64,000 nucleotides of DNA from Sphaerolaimus hirsutus (lineage: Eukaryota > Nematoda > Chromadorea > Monhysterida > Sphaerolaimidae): NCBI GenBank assembly GCA_964036195.1, contig OZ038458.1, positions 23,077,832 through 23,141,831 on the forward strand, read 5' to 3'. The notes beneath the pieces are model-generated. The model was given only the letters and a program-made list of their open reading frames with translations, did no database searches and was not told the DNA's origin. This document shows positions 49,933 to 63,600 of the stretch, one piece after another; positions within the stretch are counted from its first letter, which is position 1; each line of letters opens with the position of its first letter. Position numbers and translations under genes: made by a program.

Positions 49933-52633
49933 ATTCATAGGTAGATATCAGATTACAATCCATGACTGTTGACATGATATTTGGAATGTTTTTGTGGTAT
50001 GTTTCACTTTTCTACGTGTGACATAAATCCATGCAGGAAAATTGTTTTTAAAAACATTTTTACATCGGCCGGATGAGCCCCACAAGTGCATTCACCCCAA
50101 AAATCACAATGAAATTAGATCACAATGGGCGGCCTGACATCAAAAAGTCACCCCCAAATACACGGACACCCATGTAGGTCTTGCGAAACGTTATAGAATA
50201 ATTCTCTTATATAATGCGACATCGCATAAATTCCATGGAACAGTGAGCACGCCGCGTCACAAATCATTAGCATGTCATTAGTGTGAAATTTCGCGCAACA
50301 TCAAAGTGAAAGTCCTTTATAGATGGCGGTCCATATTTCAATTAATAACAGCCTATAGGTGAATTAATGAGCGATAATTATGGCATTGCCATATTATCAG
50401 AGGTGACATCGGCTTTTATTCACTATTGTCACAAGGTTTTATCCCTAGGGATCAATTCAATATCTTGTCAAGTGTCAAGGGTTGCATTTTTTCTAAAGTA
50501 GAAAAATAAAGAACAATGCTCAAAGTGCGACAGCATCAGGATACAATGCTGATTCTTTCAGGAATTGTTCATTCTTACTAATATATTGAAAAAGTTATAC
50601 GGAAAAAATGTTGGAATAATGCCAAAAATTCATTGTCCACTGTACTTATAATTTGAAAGAGAAAAACAGCAACGTATTTTTCACTTGACTTGTCCACAAT
50701 TCCCCCAGAAACAAGGTCACAGTGTCGGTCTGTCAAAAAAAAGTCAGCACATCGGTGTCACAATTGGAGGGCAGGTGGCACACCAAAAAGATACCATCAC
50801 ACACTATTAACAATGTATTTAGGGATGGAATGGTGTAATAGGGCGCCATATTTTGGGGGTTGGCGCCTTTTTTACTGGCGCGGAACCCTATTTAAGGGGC
50901 GCCAAAACATGTGAACCATGATGATACAATTAATAAATATTTTGGTAACACTGTGCAGACATTGGCGCCAGGCACCACTGTCTAAAATGGCGCCATGGCG
51001 CCAATCACGCCATTTTCTCTGGCGCCATTCCATCACCACTCACAAAAACACACAAAAACATGTGACAGGCGGCAACCACGCGTCAAAGAGCACCGCGGCA
51101 GAAGTCAAAAAGCCATGGGCGCTAATCCCTACCAAAGAAATTAGGCCAGCCAGGAACCATGTTTAATCCTATTGAAGTGGCAATCATCAAAAGAGTGACC
51201 GCAAAAGTGCCCCTTCACCTAATTTTTTCATTGTCGGTCACATAATAATCCATTCTGCATTCATAATCCATTTTTGGGAGCTTCCTTTCAGTGTGAGTGT
51301 CGAAAAACATACATTTCCACCCTCAAAAGATGAGTGCCTTAAAGAGTCGGTTTTCATAAAGTCAAGCCTCGATCAATTGACTGCCATTTTGTTTACAGTG
51401 TTCCAGCACAGAAATAAGGATTCAGAAAATGGTATATCGATTGTGCCATTCACATGACTTGTAAATTAGCCACAAAGTGCCATTATTTCAATGCCAAAGT
51501 TCAATGGCTTCCTCGAGTGTTTATCTCTGAATTCACACTAGGAAAATTCCCAACAATTGCATAAACATTTGGAGAAATGCCAAAAAAATTCCCCATTTTG
51601 ACGTCGTTGAAAATCGCCCAAAACTCGCCAAAAAACCTCTCAATTCCCCCAAAAACATTCATTGGCACACTTCCAAGTCCAAAGTCAGGTAGCACTTTGC
51701 ATGCAAGTGCAGATGCGTTATCAATGTTAACATGTGGCTTTTGTGAAGGCGCCCGCCGCAGCTGCAGCCCAATATGTCAACATGCACAGGCCATGTGCTC
51801 GTCACTGATCGCATCTAGTTGTTGCAGCGGCGGGAAATTTTGTGTTTGTTTTTGTTGTTGTTTTTGTGGGAGATAATAAATAGGTTAAGCTTGTAGACTT
51901 GCGTGTGGAAAATTGTATACTCGGCGAACCGCAAAGTATGCACCCAAAATTACTTATGTCTCAGTCGTTAATGAGCAAACACTTACTGAGCGGATACTTA
52001 TGCATGCACTTTCACAAAAAAAAAATATTTGAAACGAGAAAGGCGGAGCCTAGTACAATCAACGTTTCTACCTGAAATAATTTTCTTTGGATAAAATTAT
52101 ACTTTGTCAAGGATGACGTCACGGTGGAGTATTTCCTTCAGAAAAAAAGCGTTTACATTCTTTTACATCAGCATTACATATAAAACTTTTGGAGAGTTTG
52201 CTTAATGATATTGCCACGCCATATTTTGGACTGCATAATATTTTACAATCCACATTTTTTTATCCAATACCTTCAACTCAATATTCAAAATATTTGAAAA
52301 CGCTCATTTTACTCACTTTTCCGCCGCCGCGCCAGCTCAAACCGCACAAAACATCTTTGCATGAAAAACTAGGCCCCGTTTTTCATTTCTACCCGACGCT
52401 TCCATGCGGCTTAGCGCCTTAAAAATTGCCAAATTTGCATGTGTTGATTGGGAAATTTAACGTGTGCCAAGCTAAAAACCATTTTGCCGCTATATTTGAT
52501 TTGATTGGACCATCGCTGCAAATTTGATTTTTATTGCCTCTTTGATGGCTCGCTTCTTAGTGAATTTACTTTTACACGTTTTTTTTTCCTGGTGGAAAGA
52601 ACCAGTTAACACGCTCAAAACGCTAACACGCTA
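49933..52633. other. Non-coding stretch
   Basis: Holds the GGCGCC element at 50821-51037, a GC-rich block at 51741-51835 without a good open frame, and a TATACTCGGC end near 51919 that may start a decayed TA-flanked element. No gene called. Confidence 0.4.
50821..51037. mobile_element. GGCGCC palindromic element
   Basis: AGGGATGGAATGGTGTAATA on the left and CTGGCGCCATTCCATCAC on the right. Confidence 0.65.
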
Positions 52634-52723
52634 CCGTCGGATTTTTTCCCTTCGAATTACCCCCCCCCTCAAAATTTGCTGGCGAAATAATGAACCCGCT
52701 GGGGGTATTTCGAGGGAATACGG
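52634..52723. mobile_element. Short decayed CCGTATT element
   Basis: 90 bp from CCGTCGGATTTTTTCCC to TTCGAGGGAATACGG, after TA. Confidence 0.6.
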
Positions 52724-53526
52724 TTAAATACTTATTGCATATAAATACGTAGGGCCATTTTCGGTTATTTAACATAATTTTATTTGACATAATCAACGTT
52801 TTTTTGGCATATTGAGCATATAACAACCTTGCTAATGCTAATGCGATTTTAAGCTATTTTTGCATTCGTAAAAGTTCCGTCCTTAAACCAAAACCATTGC
52901 CTTTTTCCCCACAATTACATTTTATTAGAAACCTGGAAACAATCCAGCATGAGTTTTGAATTGAACCAGATAAGCCAGAAAAATATTCATACGATTATTA
53001 GCTTCTTAGTGCGTCAAGTACATATTTATACAAAATTTATTAACGTTTCTCACTGTATAAAACGCTAGAAATCACTTTGTAATTAGAAATATTTATGTCA
53101 GTAAATCCTACATCTATTCCCACATTCACAAGATTTTTTATCACCACCCGACCAGGAAATAACGAATAAGCCCTGAAACCAAATTCTGCAATTTTCAATA
53201 TTTTTCAATTCGCAATATTGCAAATGTTGAATCTTCAAATCTACCTACACAAATATCATTCTGCCCCAAAGCAATCATTATAGAAGCACGGTGCCACTGT
53301 AATTTCCCCTCACATCACCTAGATGTATACATTGGGAAGCAAATTTCAAAATTGGCACCCCAAAGATTCATTAGTTGCAGTGGCCGCTTATTAGCTTGCT
53401 ATTGCAAATAGATTTGAGTAGATATATCTATGTCTATCTGTATCTATGTGTAGGTATGTCTGTTGTTTATTTGTAGTTGTATAGTTTTAACTTTAATTTT
53501 AATTCGTTTCCTAGTTGACCGCTAAA

Positions 53527-53748
53527 GGCCCACACACACTAGTTGAGATCGCAAATTCGTGTCAACTAATTGTCAACTAAAAACACCATTTTTAAAGCAA
53601 CAGAAACAATGGAAATTAAGGCTCACGATATAAAATCAACGATGTTATATCACATAAGAAAGTTGAATTTGAATTTACATAATCAACCAAAATTTAGTTG
53701 AATACAGTTGACATGAATTCTGATGTCAACTAGTTTGTGTGGGCTCAC
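53527..53748. mobile_element. GGCCCACACACACTAG element
   Basis: GGCCCACACACACTAGTTGA on the left and GTCAACTAGTTTGTGTGGGC on the right, about 220 bp. Confidence 0.75.
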
Positions 53749-54017
53749 AGCAGTAGTGATGTTTGCAAATATTTAGCAAAGTGCAGCCAAAGGGATTAAA
53801 GGTGAATCAAGTTAAAATCAAGTTAAATGTCCAAATTCAATAACTTCAAAATTGAATTTGAAACTTAACTTCACCCGCGCTCACATCACAATCAACCTTT
53901 AATCCGACATCCCTGACTCGTAGCAAATTTCCGTACTGGGCACCCAAACGGTACGCGTGAGTGTAATTGCTGCGAATTTCCCAATCCGAGATTGTGTGTC
54001 CCGAAAGTAGTGGCACA

Positions 54018-54424
54018 CAGGGCCGTATCCAGGGAGGGGCGGGGGGGGCTGCTACCCCCCCCCTTCCCGAGGTGAGACCAGAAAGTGACCGGAAAATGCG
54101 ACTTTTTCGACGTCAGCGTAAAAATTTTTGCGCGCAAGCGCGCATTTTTCACCAGACCTAAGGTATTATCATCAGATTTGCTCCATGTGGCTGCAAATCA
54201 TTACAAATACACTCAATGTTGTGCTTTTTGCTGTTTTTGTATGTATATTTACATACATATACAGCGTTCCATAGCGCTGGCGCCAACGCCAATGGAGCCA
54301 TTCCGCCACCCTGAAGCTAACATTTTAGGGGGGGGGCTGAGCCCCCCCGTTCGCCGGCCTCCGTAAACAAGCTCAAAACCTCCGTAAACAGGCCCCCCGC
54401 TAAAAAATCCTGGATACGTCCCTG
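54018..54424. mobile_element. hAT-type element CAGGGCCGTATCCAGG, second copy
   Basis: Same ends as 42719-43157, with target duplication GTGGCACA (54010-54017 and 54425-54432). Confidence 0.93.
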
Positions 54425-54432
54425 GTGGCACA

Positions 54433-56419
54433 GGTTATATTGTGGCTACGCACACACTGCGCAGTGAACTCATGAATCAGCATTGTGCAGTTGAGTTCAC
54501 CGGAATGAGTTATATTGAATCAATTATGTTCTTGATGCACTTCATTCATTCCTGTAAATGCAAATGCTACTCAAACGCTATGAAATATTAGTGCAGTGCT
54601 TTTTTCACTATCAATATTCAATATTTTGTTAGTGACTGAATATCAGTGTTTTCTTCAAAAATGCATAGCATGCAGTCTGCCGAGTATAACTGAAATGTTT
54701 CTTTGCAGCATTTACATTTTTTGCAGCAGCATAACATAAAAACTAATACATTTTCAATCAGAAATAGCTATATGAGCTGTAACTCAAAAAAAAAGTCCAA
54801 ATCCAAATTGCTTCCAAAAACAACCTGTCCCAGGACTTTTCGAACAGACCACTCAAATAGGGGGAGAGTATACCCCCACAACCAGCTAAACACTTCGATA
54901 TCAAGCTAGAGATGCATGAGCACTAATGATGATGAAGGTTCTACTTGGGGCATGTAATAAGGCACAGCTAGCACATTTCCTCCCAGGAAGGGAGCATAGT
55001 TTGAAATTGGAATGAGTGAAGTGTAGTGGACGGTGTCCACTCTATTTCTTAGTGTATTTGCCATGTGCAACTTGGTTGGCTTGGTAGTAACTAAATATTT
55101 AGTGGTGGTTTGAGGGTTGTGTAATTTCAAGAAATCTTTATGTGGCTAGAACAAGATTACTGTGGCAAAATTCAAATTTTATTGAAAGTGATGTATCTAA
55201 GGAAAAGACAGTCTGTTTTGCTCGATTTAGAATTTTTATTTTCACATATCCATAAGCTTCCCAATTCTAAACTAATACTACACCAATACTAAACCACCAT
55301 ATCCATAAGTTCTTCCCCAGCCACCAGTAACACTTTGACTGATGTCACATCTAAATTCACACTGGGAATTCAACATTGCATCACTGGGCGACATTTAAGC
55401 AAAGTGAATTTTCATGCCTACCAAGCAATTGAATTGCTCAATCTGCACTGTTGCTACAACCAATTGGGCGTGCAGCTTACAACTGCCACTGATATAGACA
55501 TTGGTGGGAAAGTTGAAAATTATTTGTTGGGTGAAAATAACTGACTAGTTGTCATTTAGGGAAAATATTGGACCAGTCAAATTCACTGGCTAAGTGCCAA
55601 TGTTGAGCACATTTGTGGCTGAATTTCATTCATAGTTGCAACTTTCAACACTCATTGCCTATTGTTCAAAAAACTCTTTGGCTTAGTTTTCTCCACATTG
55701 TCTTGTATGAATATTTTCAAAGGATTCACAATATGAACTCTACCAAAAAGTCCCTAACCTAAATCAAGTTCAAATTCTCCTAGTGACATATTCAAAATAC
55801 TGACCAGAAAATGCATGTACCATCACTATCAGTAGGAGTTCTGAAACTGCAAAATGGCATCAGAAGCAATGCTCATAAATACATCCACAGAAGTGTCACA
55901 GGGCGTCCTTCCCAAGTGCATTTGCATACAATGGTCATGTGACATGGAAATTTAGTTTCAGACACTACAATTTTGATTGACAACAGTCCCACTGAAACTT
56001 CATATTTCACTGTTATTGTCCACTGCGCATTTGTGATATATATATTTCAAATTTGAAGTTTGCGCTGTGTGCATTAATAATTCACATTCAAGGTCAAAGT
56101 GTCACGCAAACCAAATAAGTTTTGGCAGGAAAGTGAGATCTAGGCAAAATAAATATATACACACATTTTACTATAACTGGCAGATTATGGTTTCAGTGCC
56201 ACTTTCTGTTGTTATTGATGAAACAGCAATGTAAATAGAGAGTGATTTCATTCTAGATGACTTGACCCCCCACAGAGAACAATTTTGACATATAAAATCG
56301 GATGCAATTTGCCTGTTCGTAAAGTTTTGTCCATTCCATGGGTATTCCAGATTTTGAAACTTCAGGTGATTGTATAGATAGCAAATCGCTCCTCCGGGTA
56401 TAAAAAATTTGGGGGCAGT
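54433..56419. other. AT-rich stretch, nothing recognised
   Basis: No frame above 110 codons and no clear repeat until the CTATC-rich old element at 56380. Confidence 0.4.
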
Positions 56420-57090
56420 AGGGTTGGGCAATGTTTTTTTAAACGTTTTTTTTTTTTTAAACATGATGCCCGAAATGTTTGTTTTTTTAAAAACCATCAG
56501 TCGAAATTTTTAGTACTAAGCACTAGGTATTTTGCAAAATTTTTGCGCGCAAGCACGCAATTTCACACACAAATTGACATTGGTGGTTGTTTTCATTGGT
56601 TTTGTGGCATTTTTAGTATCAAAGTATCCATTTCTATGTGCTACCATGGGTTAATAAGCCGTCATATGTCGGTGTAGTTTATAATATTGAGGTAATGTGC
56701 TTCCATGTACCTCCACAGTGTGTAACTTCACTTCCAAAGTAACAACCTCCTTTTATAACCTTGTTTCATCACTATTCTGTGCCAAACTTTACCTGAAGTC
56801 ACAAACATTCGACTATAAGGCGATATACAAATGATATGTCGACGAAAAATGGATATTTTTGACACAAATCACCACTTATAATGCTATCCCATGGCTCCAC
56901 AGACATTATATGGTCATATATAACATCAGAGTATTGCCACTGTCTGACATACCTATATATGTTGACACAAGGTCATATCTGGGAGCTTTAAAAAAAACGT
57001 TTTTTATTTAAAAAAAACGTTGTTTTTTTTTAAAAACGTTGTTTTTTTAAAAAAAACATCGAGTTAAAAAAACGTTTTTTTTCAACCCTA
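56420..57090. mobile_element. AGGGTTGGGCAATG element with poly-T arms
   Basis: AGGGTTGGGCAATG on the left and TTTCAACCCTA on the right, with AAACGTTTTTTT runs at both ends. Flanks share only GGCAG. Sits within an old copy of the CAGGGGTCTCC family. Confidence 0.6.
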
Positions 57091-57160
57091 GGCAGGAGGG
57101 TGGGGGGGGGGTGCCTTCCGGGTTAGACAGATAGCTGAGCGGCCTCTGGAATAGATAGAT

Positions 57161-57605
57161 CAGGGGTCTCCTAGCGGGGGGCTGGGGGGGGGGGCTGCCC
57201 CCCCAAATCCACCAGCTATCTATCTATCCCAGAAGCCGCTCAGCTATCTATCTATCCCGGAGGCAAATTTTTTGCCTATCTATCCCCAAAATCTACCTAT
57301 CTGGAGCGATTCTTTAGAAATTTTGCCCCAATTTTCGCTTAAAGTTGTTAATTTTCATACATTTTATAGTTTTCACCTTCAAAATCGCGGCTTTCGCCTA
57401 TACACATGTTTATATACCTATTTTAGCTACTTTGAACCTGTTTTTAGCGATTTTTTTCACGTTTCTGCCTTCTATGCACTGAAAAGCCTATATATTTTGC
57501 CTCCGCAAGCCCCCCCCCCCGAAAAATTTTCAGCTATCTATCCCTCCGGAGGAGCGATTTGCTATCTATCCAGCCCTGCAAGGGCCAAAATCTTGGAGAC
57601 CCCTG
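57161..57605. mobile_element. hAT-type element CAGGGGTCTCC, copy 3
   Basis: Same ends, duplication AGATAGAT. Inserted into the CTATC-rich part of an older family member seen on both sides (56380-56419 and 57091-57160). Confidence 0.9.
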
Positions 57606-57613
57606 AGATAGAT

Positions 57614-60600
57614 AGCTGGGGAGTTTGGGGGGGGCAGGTTACCCTACTTTCATAAACCTGGTCCATTCTAATTCACATTCTCTTTGGATATTTGAAGCTT
57701 TACTAGACAAAAAAGCTTTATTTACCATCTAAACATTGACCAAAACTCAAGTTAAAATATTCAGTATCTGTCATTATGACATCATTGTAAAAGAAATGAA
57801 AACCTATCCAAAAAAATACATTCCACACATCGCATGTAAGCGATTGATAATTTTCCATTTTAAACATTTTTCGTTTTTTTTGTGAAAGTGGATGTGCACG
57901 GCGATATTACTACCTAAAGTAAGAATAGACAGGCAGTTATGGACACTACTTTCCAAACAGTAAGTATTAATCCTGTTGTAATCCATTGTTTGCATTTACA
58001 CATTACAAAAATGTATTCAATCCAACCGCTTTTCTATAAATTTCGCCAAATCTGGTTTGTGGTTGGCTGAATCTGTTCTTTACTCATGTATTTACTTGAT
58101 TGCTTGGAACCAAATTGTGCACTTGCCTGCAAATAATTCACATTACCAGTATTCAGTGGGTAATCACTGATTTCATATTGATTATGTATGTCCATACTGG
58201 TGATTAGGGATGTGTATATTCAATATTGTGGAAGTAAACCTGATAAAAATTTCAAAACAGAAATATTTTAGTATATTTAATGAAATACACCCTGTAGTTT
58301 AACACCACACACAAGGTGTGCATACATAAATAAGTATATTATTTACACTAATCCCTGTGTATCCGATATTACTACAATAGTAATAAAATATGGCATGGAA
58401 TGCATAGAGAAAGGTATCGATTGATTGGGATTACACTAAATCAGGCCACAATCACAACCTGAAAATTGTATTACAATCAAATATAGTGAAATGTAATCCC
58501 TCCATGACATTTTACACTTCACAACTTTGATCAAATCAAATTTACCTCAGATTTCATGATATTTTACATAGGGAGGAATTCCACCAATTTGTACTAGTCT
58601 ATTTATCTGGCACACATGAGTGAACACACCCTGGTCACACTCAATGTTGCATCCATTCAATTTTATGCCCACAGATAACCATAATCAGTCAGTACATATT
58701 TATGCACACTGGTTGCAATCTAATAAGGGGCACCAGAGGACATTCTGTGCCCAGTTTGAAAGTGATTGAACTGAATTCATGCATTTTGTATTTAGGAACC
58801 AGACAATTTTATAATGAGTGACCATTGTCCACTATGGTGGGATTTGGTTTTCATTTTGTTTATAGTAAGTGTATTTATATTATGATTATTTTGTTCACAA
58901 TAGATATAGTCTCATTACTTTCTATCTGCTCTGTTTTAAGTTTATATTCCAATGCATAATAATAGCCCATTTTGCATATATTTCAGTTGACACCCTTATG
59001 CAATTCCCAATCGAACATTTGAGCAAAATTCTCAAACATCAAATCCCACATGAGAATCAACTCATTAGAAATGGTTGAAATCTGCCAGTTCAATGGTCAG
59101 TGTTAGCGCTTAAGAATTCCCATTTTATTCCATGTGCATGCACAATGGAAACAGATTTTAGCATTCAGTTTCTGGTTTGGAGCACATGCTAACAGCTCCA
59201 GTTAAAGGTTCGATTTCAGTATTGACATGGGTGGATTTTGCACAGCTCCATTGTTAATAGTTGCACCAAATTCACTACTTGACAAGTTGACACAGACAAG
59301 TTGACACATATTTGTCAACTAGTGTGGGGCTTCATTCATTTTACCCTTGATCTAGGAATTGTTTCAGCAAATTCAATTGAAATTCACCTACTTTTATCAT
59401 TACTCACTCCACCTTAACACAAACCAATGAAAATTTATTTCACTCAAACAGTGTAAACTTTGAATAGTTTGATTCATCCTACACACACTTGTAAAACCAC
59501 ATTTAAGCGGCCCGATACAACCGCCAAACTGCAGTAATCAGAAATGAAAAGATTCAGCCGAATTTTATAAGGGCCCATTAGTATATTTCTAGGCGGCGCC
59601 TTTCACTTTGACAATGCGCACCGCCAGTATACATCATGAGAATTGTGGAAGCCATCAAATGGCACGCGTCCAAGATTTGCCACTTGCACTAGTGTTGGAA
59701 AATGGGACCGATTCGAGTGATAATTTGATGATTGAGACATCGTATTCTAAAAGTCGACCAAAAGTTTTGCATTCTTTTCCGAAAGTGTCAAATTTGACTC
59801 TATGAAAAAAGGGGTAGAATTGGATGCCTCAATAATACATTGATATTTACACTGAGATTTTTTACCCATTTCGAAACAATAACATTTTTTGTAATGACAC
59901 AAATCGCTTTTTCTGCTTTCTCGCTCTAATTGAAATTCCGCATGACCAATCACGTGGCTTTATTCTCCAAAATACGGTAACTTTACCCGCAAAGCACGTG
60001 GTCAGATCAATAAATCCGTCTCAAAAACGTATTTCCGGGATTTTTCAACCATCACTATATAGCCCACCTTTACAATGGGCCAAATGAATGCGGGATATTG
60101 AGTGGCCATTTCACACTGTGCATGACATCAAAATGGCACCGCCCCTGTGCTACAGCACTTGAACCTTTGGTTCGGAAATGTGGAAATTCCTGGAACCAGA
60201 ATTATAGATTTGAAGTGCATTTGGAAGTGTATTTGTTGTATTGATTTTTACATTTTATTTTGAGAATTTTGAGAAAATTTCTATTTTACATCGCGTTGTC
60301 TATTTTTGCGCTTTTTTATTATTATCGTTTGTCATGATTTTCACTCATCATCCATCAAATTTCATCCATAGCATTTTTTTCAATGTTGAGCATATCTCCA
60401 TTCATTGCGCAATTTTGAGGACAATAAGATTTCTCACAAGATAAAAGTCTCTAAAAAAGGCATAAAATCTAACTACTAGATGTGAATCTATTTTTACTTT
60501 CAGCCAATTAACTAAGAGGAGTGACCAGTGGTCATCAACCTTGATGGCATATTGCCAAAAATCACGCCGAGATGTGTTCTGATCGCAAAAACTGATATCA

Positions 60601-63600
60601 CATAGTTTCTGCAATTTTATTGTTCCATGCAATACCATGGGAACGCGCATTTTATTGGCATGATATTGCATTTTAGCTGCCATTTTGATGGAATCGTGCT
60701 GACATTTTATGTGTTCTCTACCAATTTCACAGTTATTTATCCATTTATGGAAATTTATATTACAAGTTTTATGTCAGAAATTTTGATGACTTCCTGTAGG
60801 ACATTTGTGTCACCGATGCAACTTCACTTAATAGTCTATAAATCTTCTACGAATTTATTTCAAACTCTGACTGTATTAAATTGCATTGTAGTCATATTGT
60901 TTGGTGCAACTGTTGAACAAATTATACCGCTCGCACACATTGAATTTCACTTTTATAGTGCATCCACCTATAAAAGTGGAACTCTGTAAATTAGACGGGC
61001 AAACTTGCATTTCAGGGGCGCAATTTAAATAGCCCGATATTAGATAGACTTATTTCAGCTGAAATTTGTAGACTAATGGGTTGCGCTGCACACAATAGTC
61101 AACTGCCAGTAAACTTGGTAAAATTGGTAAACTCATAAATCGACTTTGAATGGTATTTGAGTTTACTGCAATTGAGTGTATGTCAACAAAATTGACAGTT
61201 AGTAAAAATAAGACATTCCAGTAAACTCAAATGCGTTCATGGCTGATTTATGTATTTACAAAATTTATCAAATTTCAGTGGTAAGCTAGTATGTGCAGCG
61301 AAAATTCGGACAATATTTGCAGCAAAAATTACCCGATACAATGTAGCGGGTTACCCGAAAATAGGGTCGGGTCAATTAAATTTCGGTCCAGGTACATGTC
61401 ATACGTATGTATATGTTTAGTTGCAGAGAAGCTTGTCATTATAGGTTTATTTCCCGCACAAACTAAGGCAATATAAATATGTACATGCGCGTGCCGCGTT
61501 TGTATACAGCTGCAGCCAAGCCACATATGCAAACCCAATTTGATGTAAAATATACTTCACACTTTTTTTTGGGCACGCCCAAAGAAGCACAAACATCCGC
61601 TAAGTAGAATGATGGATTTGTAAATATGAGGTTCAGTGTTGACTTTCCCTCGCGTGGGATCAAGTGTGATTTTTACAGGGTGTTCCAAATTGCAAGGTGG
61701 TTGCCTAATCGCACTGCGGACTACAAATATTTCTGTGGTAAAAATGACTCCAATTCCAACAAATTGCCATTACAAACCAAAAAAGTGCCAATAATCGACC
61801 ACCCGAACGTTACAAAATCCCAAAATCCATCATTAAAACCATATTATTTGCGCTGCCGAAAAACATCATCCCAAAAACCATCACTATAAGAAAATAATAC
61901 CCAGACCAAATCCCAATCCAAATTTGCGATATTAATATGATTGAGTGGTTGATTTCACACCTGGCGTGGCTGGGCACACAAATATATACATAGATTTTGT
62001 AAGGAAACAATAAGAGCTCATCTTTCAAGGAGCACTGGACAAGCTGTCACCAATTTTGTTGAGGGGCTGCTGCCTGATCGAGTGGCACATATGTTGTTCT
62101 ACAGTAATCCTAACAATGTGGAGACATTGATAGGATTACTGTAGAGACTTTGGTGCTTTTTTGTGGTTTTTGTTGTGACTTTGTGTAATTAATTTTGAAG
62201 GAACATGTCAGCATTTTTTGTATTATTGTTTTTTTTTGGTTGATTTATGTTCATATCAATTTTTTTATCAATTCTATCGACCATTCTATTATTATTCAAT
62301 CAAAAATGATTTGTTGAATAAATTCACCACTTTCACCACTAAATTTCTTGTTCTTAAGTTCACGTTTACACAAGTTTAATTGTTATTTTAGAAGAGCTTA
62401 GCTTGGCCTTGCCCTTAGCTATAGTTGGCACACAGCCAATATGAGACATAAATATCTGCATGTGTAATACAGCGCAGTCTGTGCAGTAAAGTGAAAATAT
62501 AACACTATCTTTTCCCAACCAAAAACCCCAAATCACCAAACCACCAGTGCCACCACATTCAAAGTATTACTGTAGTGGCATCTAAGAAATCAAAAACCAC
62601 TAGGGAGGGAGGGGCAAGCCACGCTCAGCTTGTGGTGTAGATGACAGTCTGCCAGCTGTTTCACACGATTACCACTGACACTTGAGAGTCTGGCCCAGAA
62701 AATCTGCCCATTTTGGTACAGGGTGATTCATTTGTAGTTTTTTTTTGAAAGTGATGTTTGTTTAGTTTTTTATAGTCATTTCTTGATGGGTGAAGTTTTA
62801 TTGAATTGAGATTTAGTCTAGTTATTTGAGTGATGACGTTTATGGCTCACCCTGCAAACACACTTGACAGCTTGTGTTCCCATCGCTTCATTTCCCCAGT
62901 GTTTTTCTCCAATTTCAATGACTCATGAGTTTGGATTAACAAGAGATTTGTAAACTGAGAATTTGTCCTTCAGAAGTTTTTAACCCACTATACAAAACAA
63001 CTAAATTAGGTCAATAGTGCCCAAATTATGGTTGATGAAATAATTTACAATTTTCCCCCAATGACTAAAAACAAATGCACAAATTCAAGTGCCAGCTTCA
63101 CTATTGTGTTTATAAATTTTTGCTGCACTTCCATTTGCATAATCCCTAGCCAGGGTCATTTATCAATGTGGTTATAAGTGCTGCTAGAGATCAATGACAC
63201 AAATCGAAGCTAAAAATGCAGCACAAAATGGATCAAAAATAAGCTTCAGCCATATTTCAAGGCTGTTTTCGATGCCAAATTTGACGCACGATATCTCATA
63301 GATGAAAGATTTTTGGAGAATGGGTTTTACATGATTCAAAGAGGGTTTGGTCACAGAAATTGTGTTTTTGAATCATTTTTCATATTCAGTAAGCAGTTCA
63401 TATCATTGCTGGCTTCCTCTGCTGGGACATCAGTGTGTTTAAATGTACACATTCAAATTTACTTATGTACTTTTTACACCCATCCATGTTTATGTATCCA
63501 CATAGGTGCAAAATGTATTTACAAAATACAAATTGTAGCTGGTAGCAGCGCTGAATGCTGGTACAATGCATGGATGCACACGTTATTTTAGCTCACGCAT

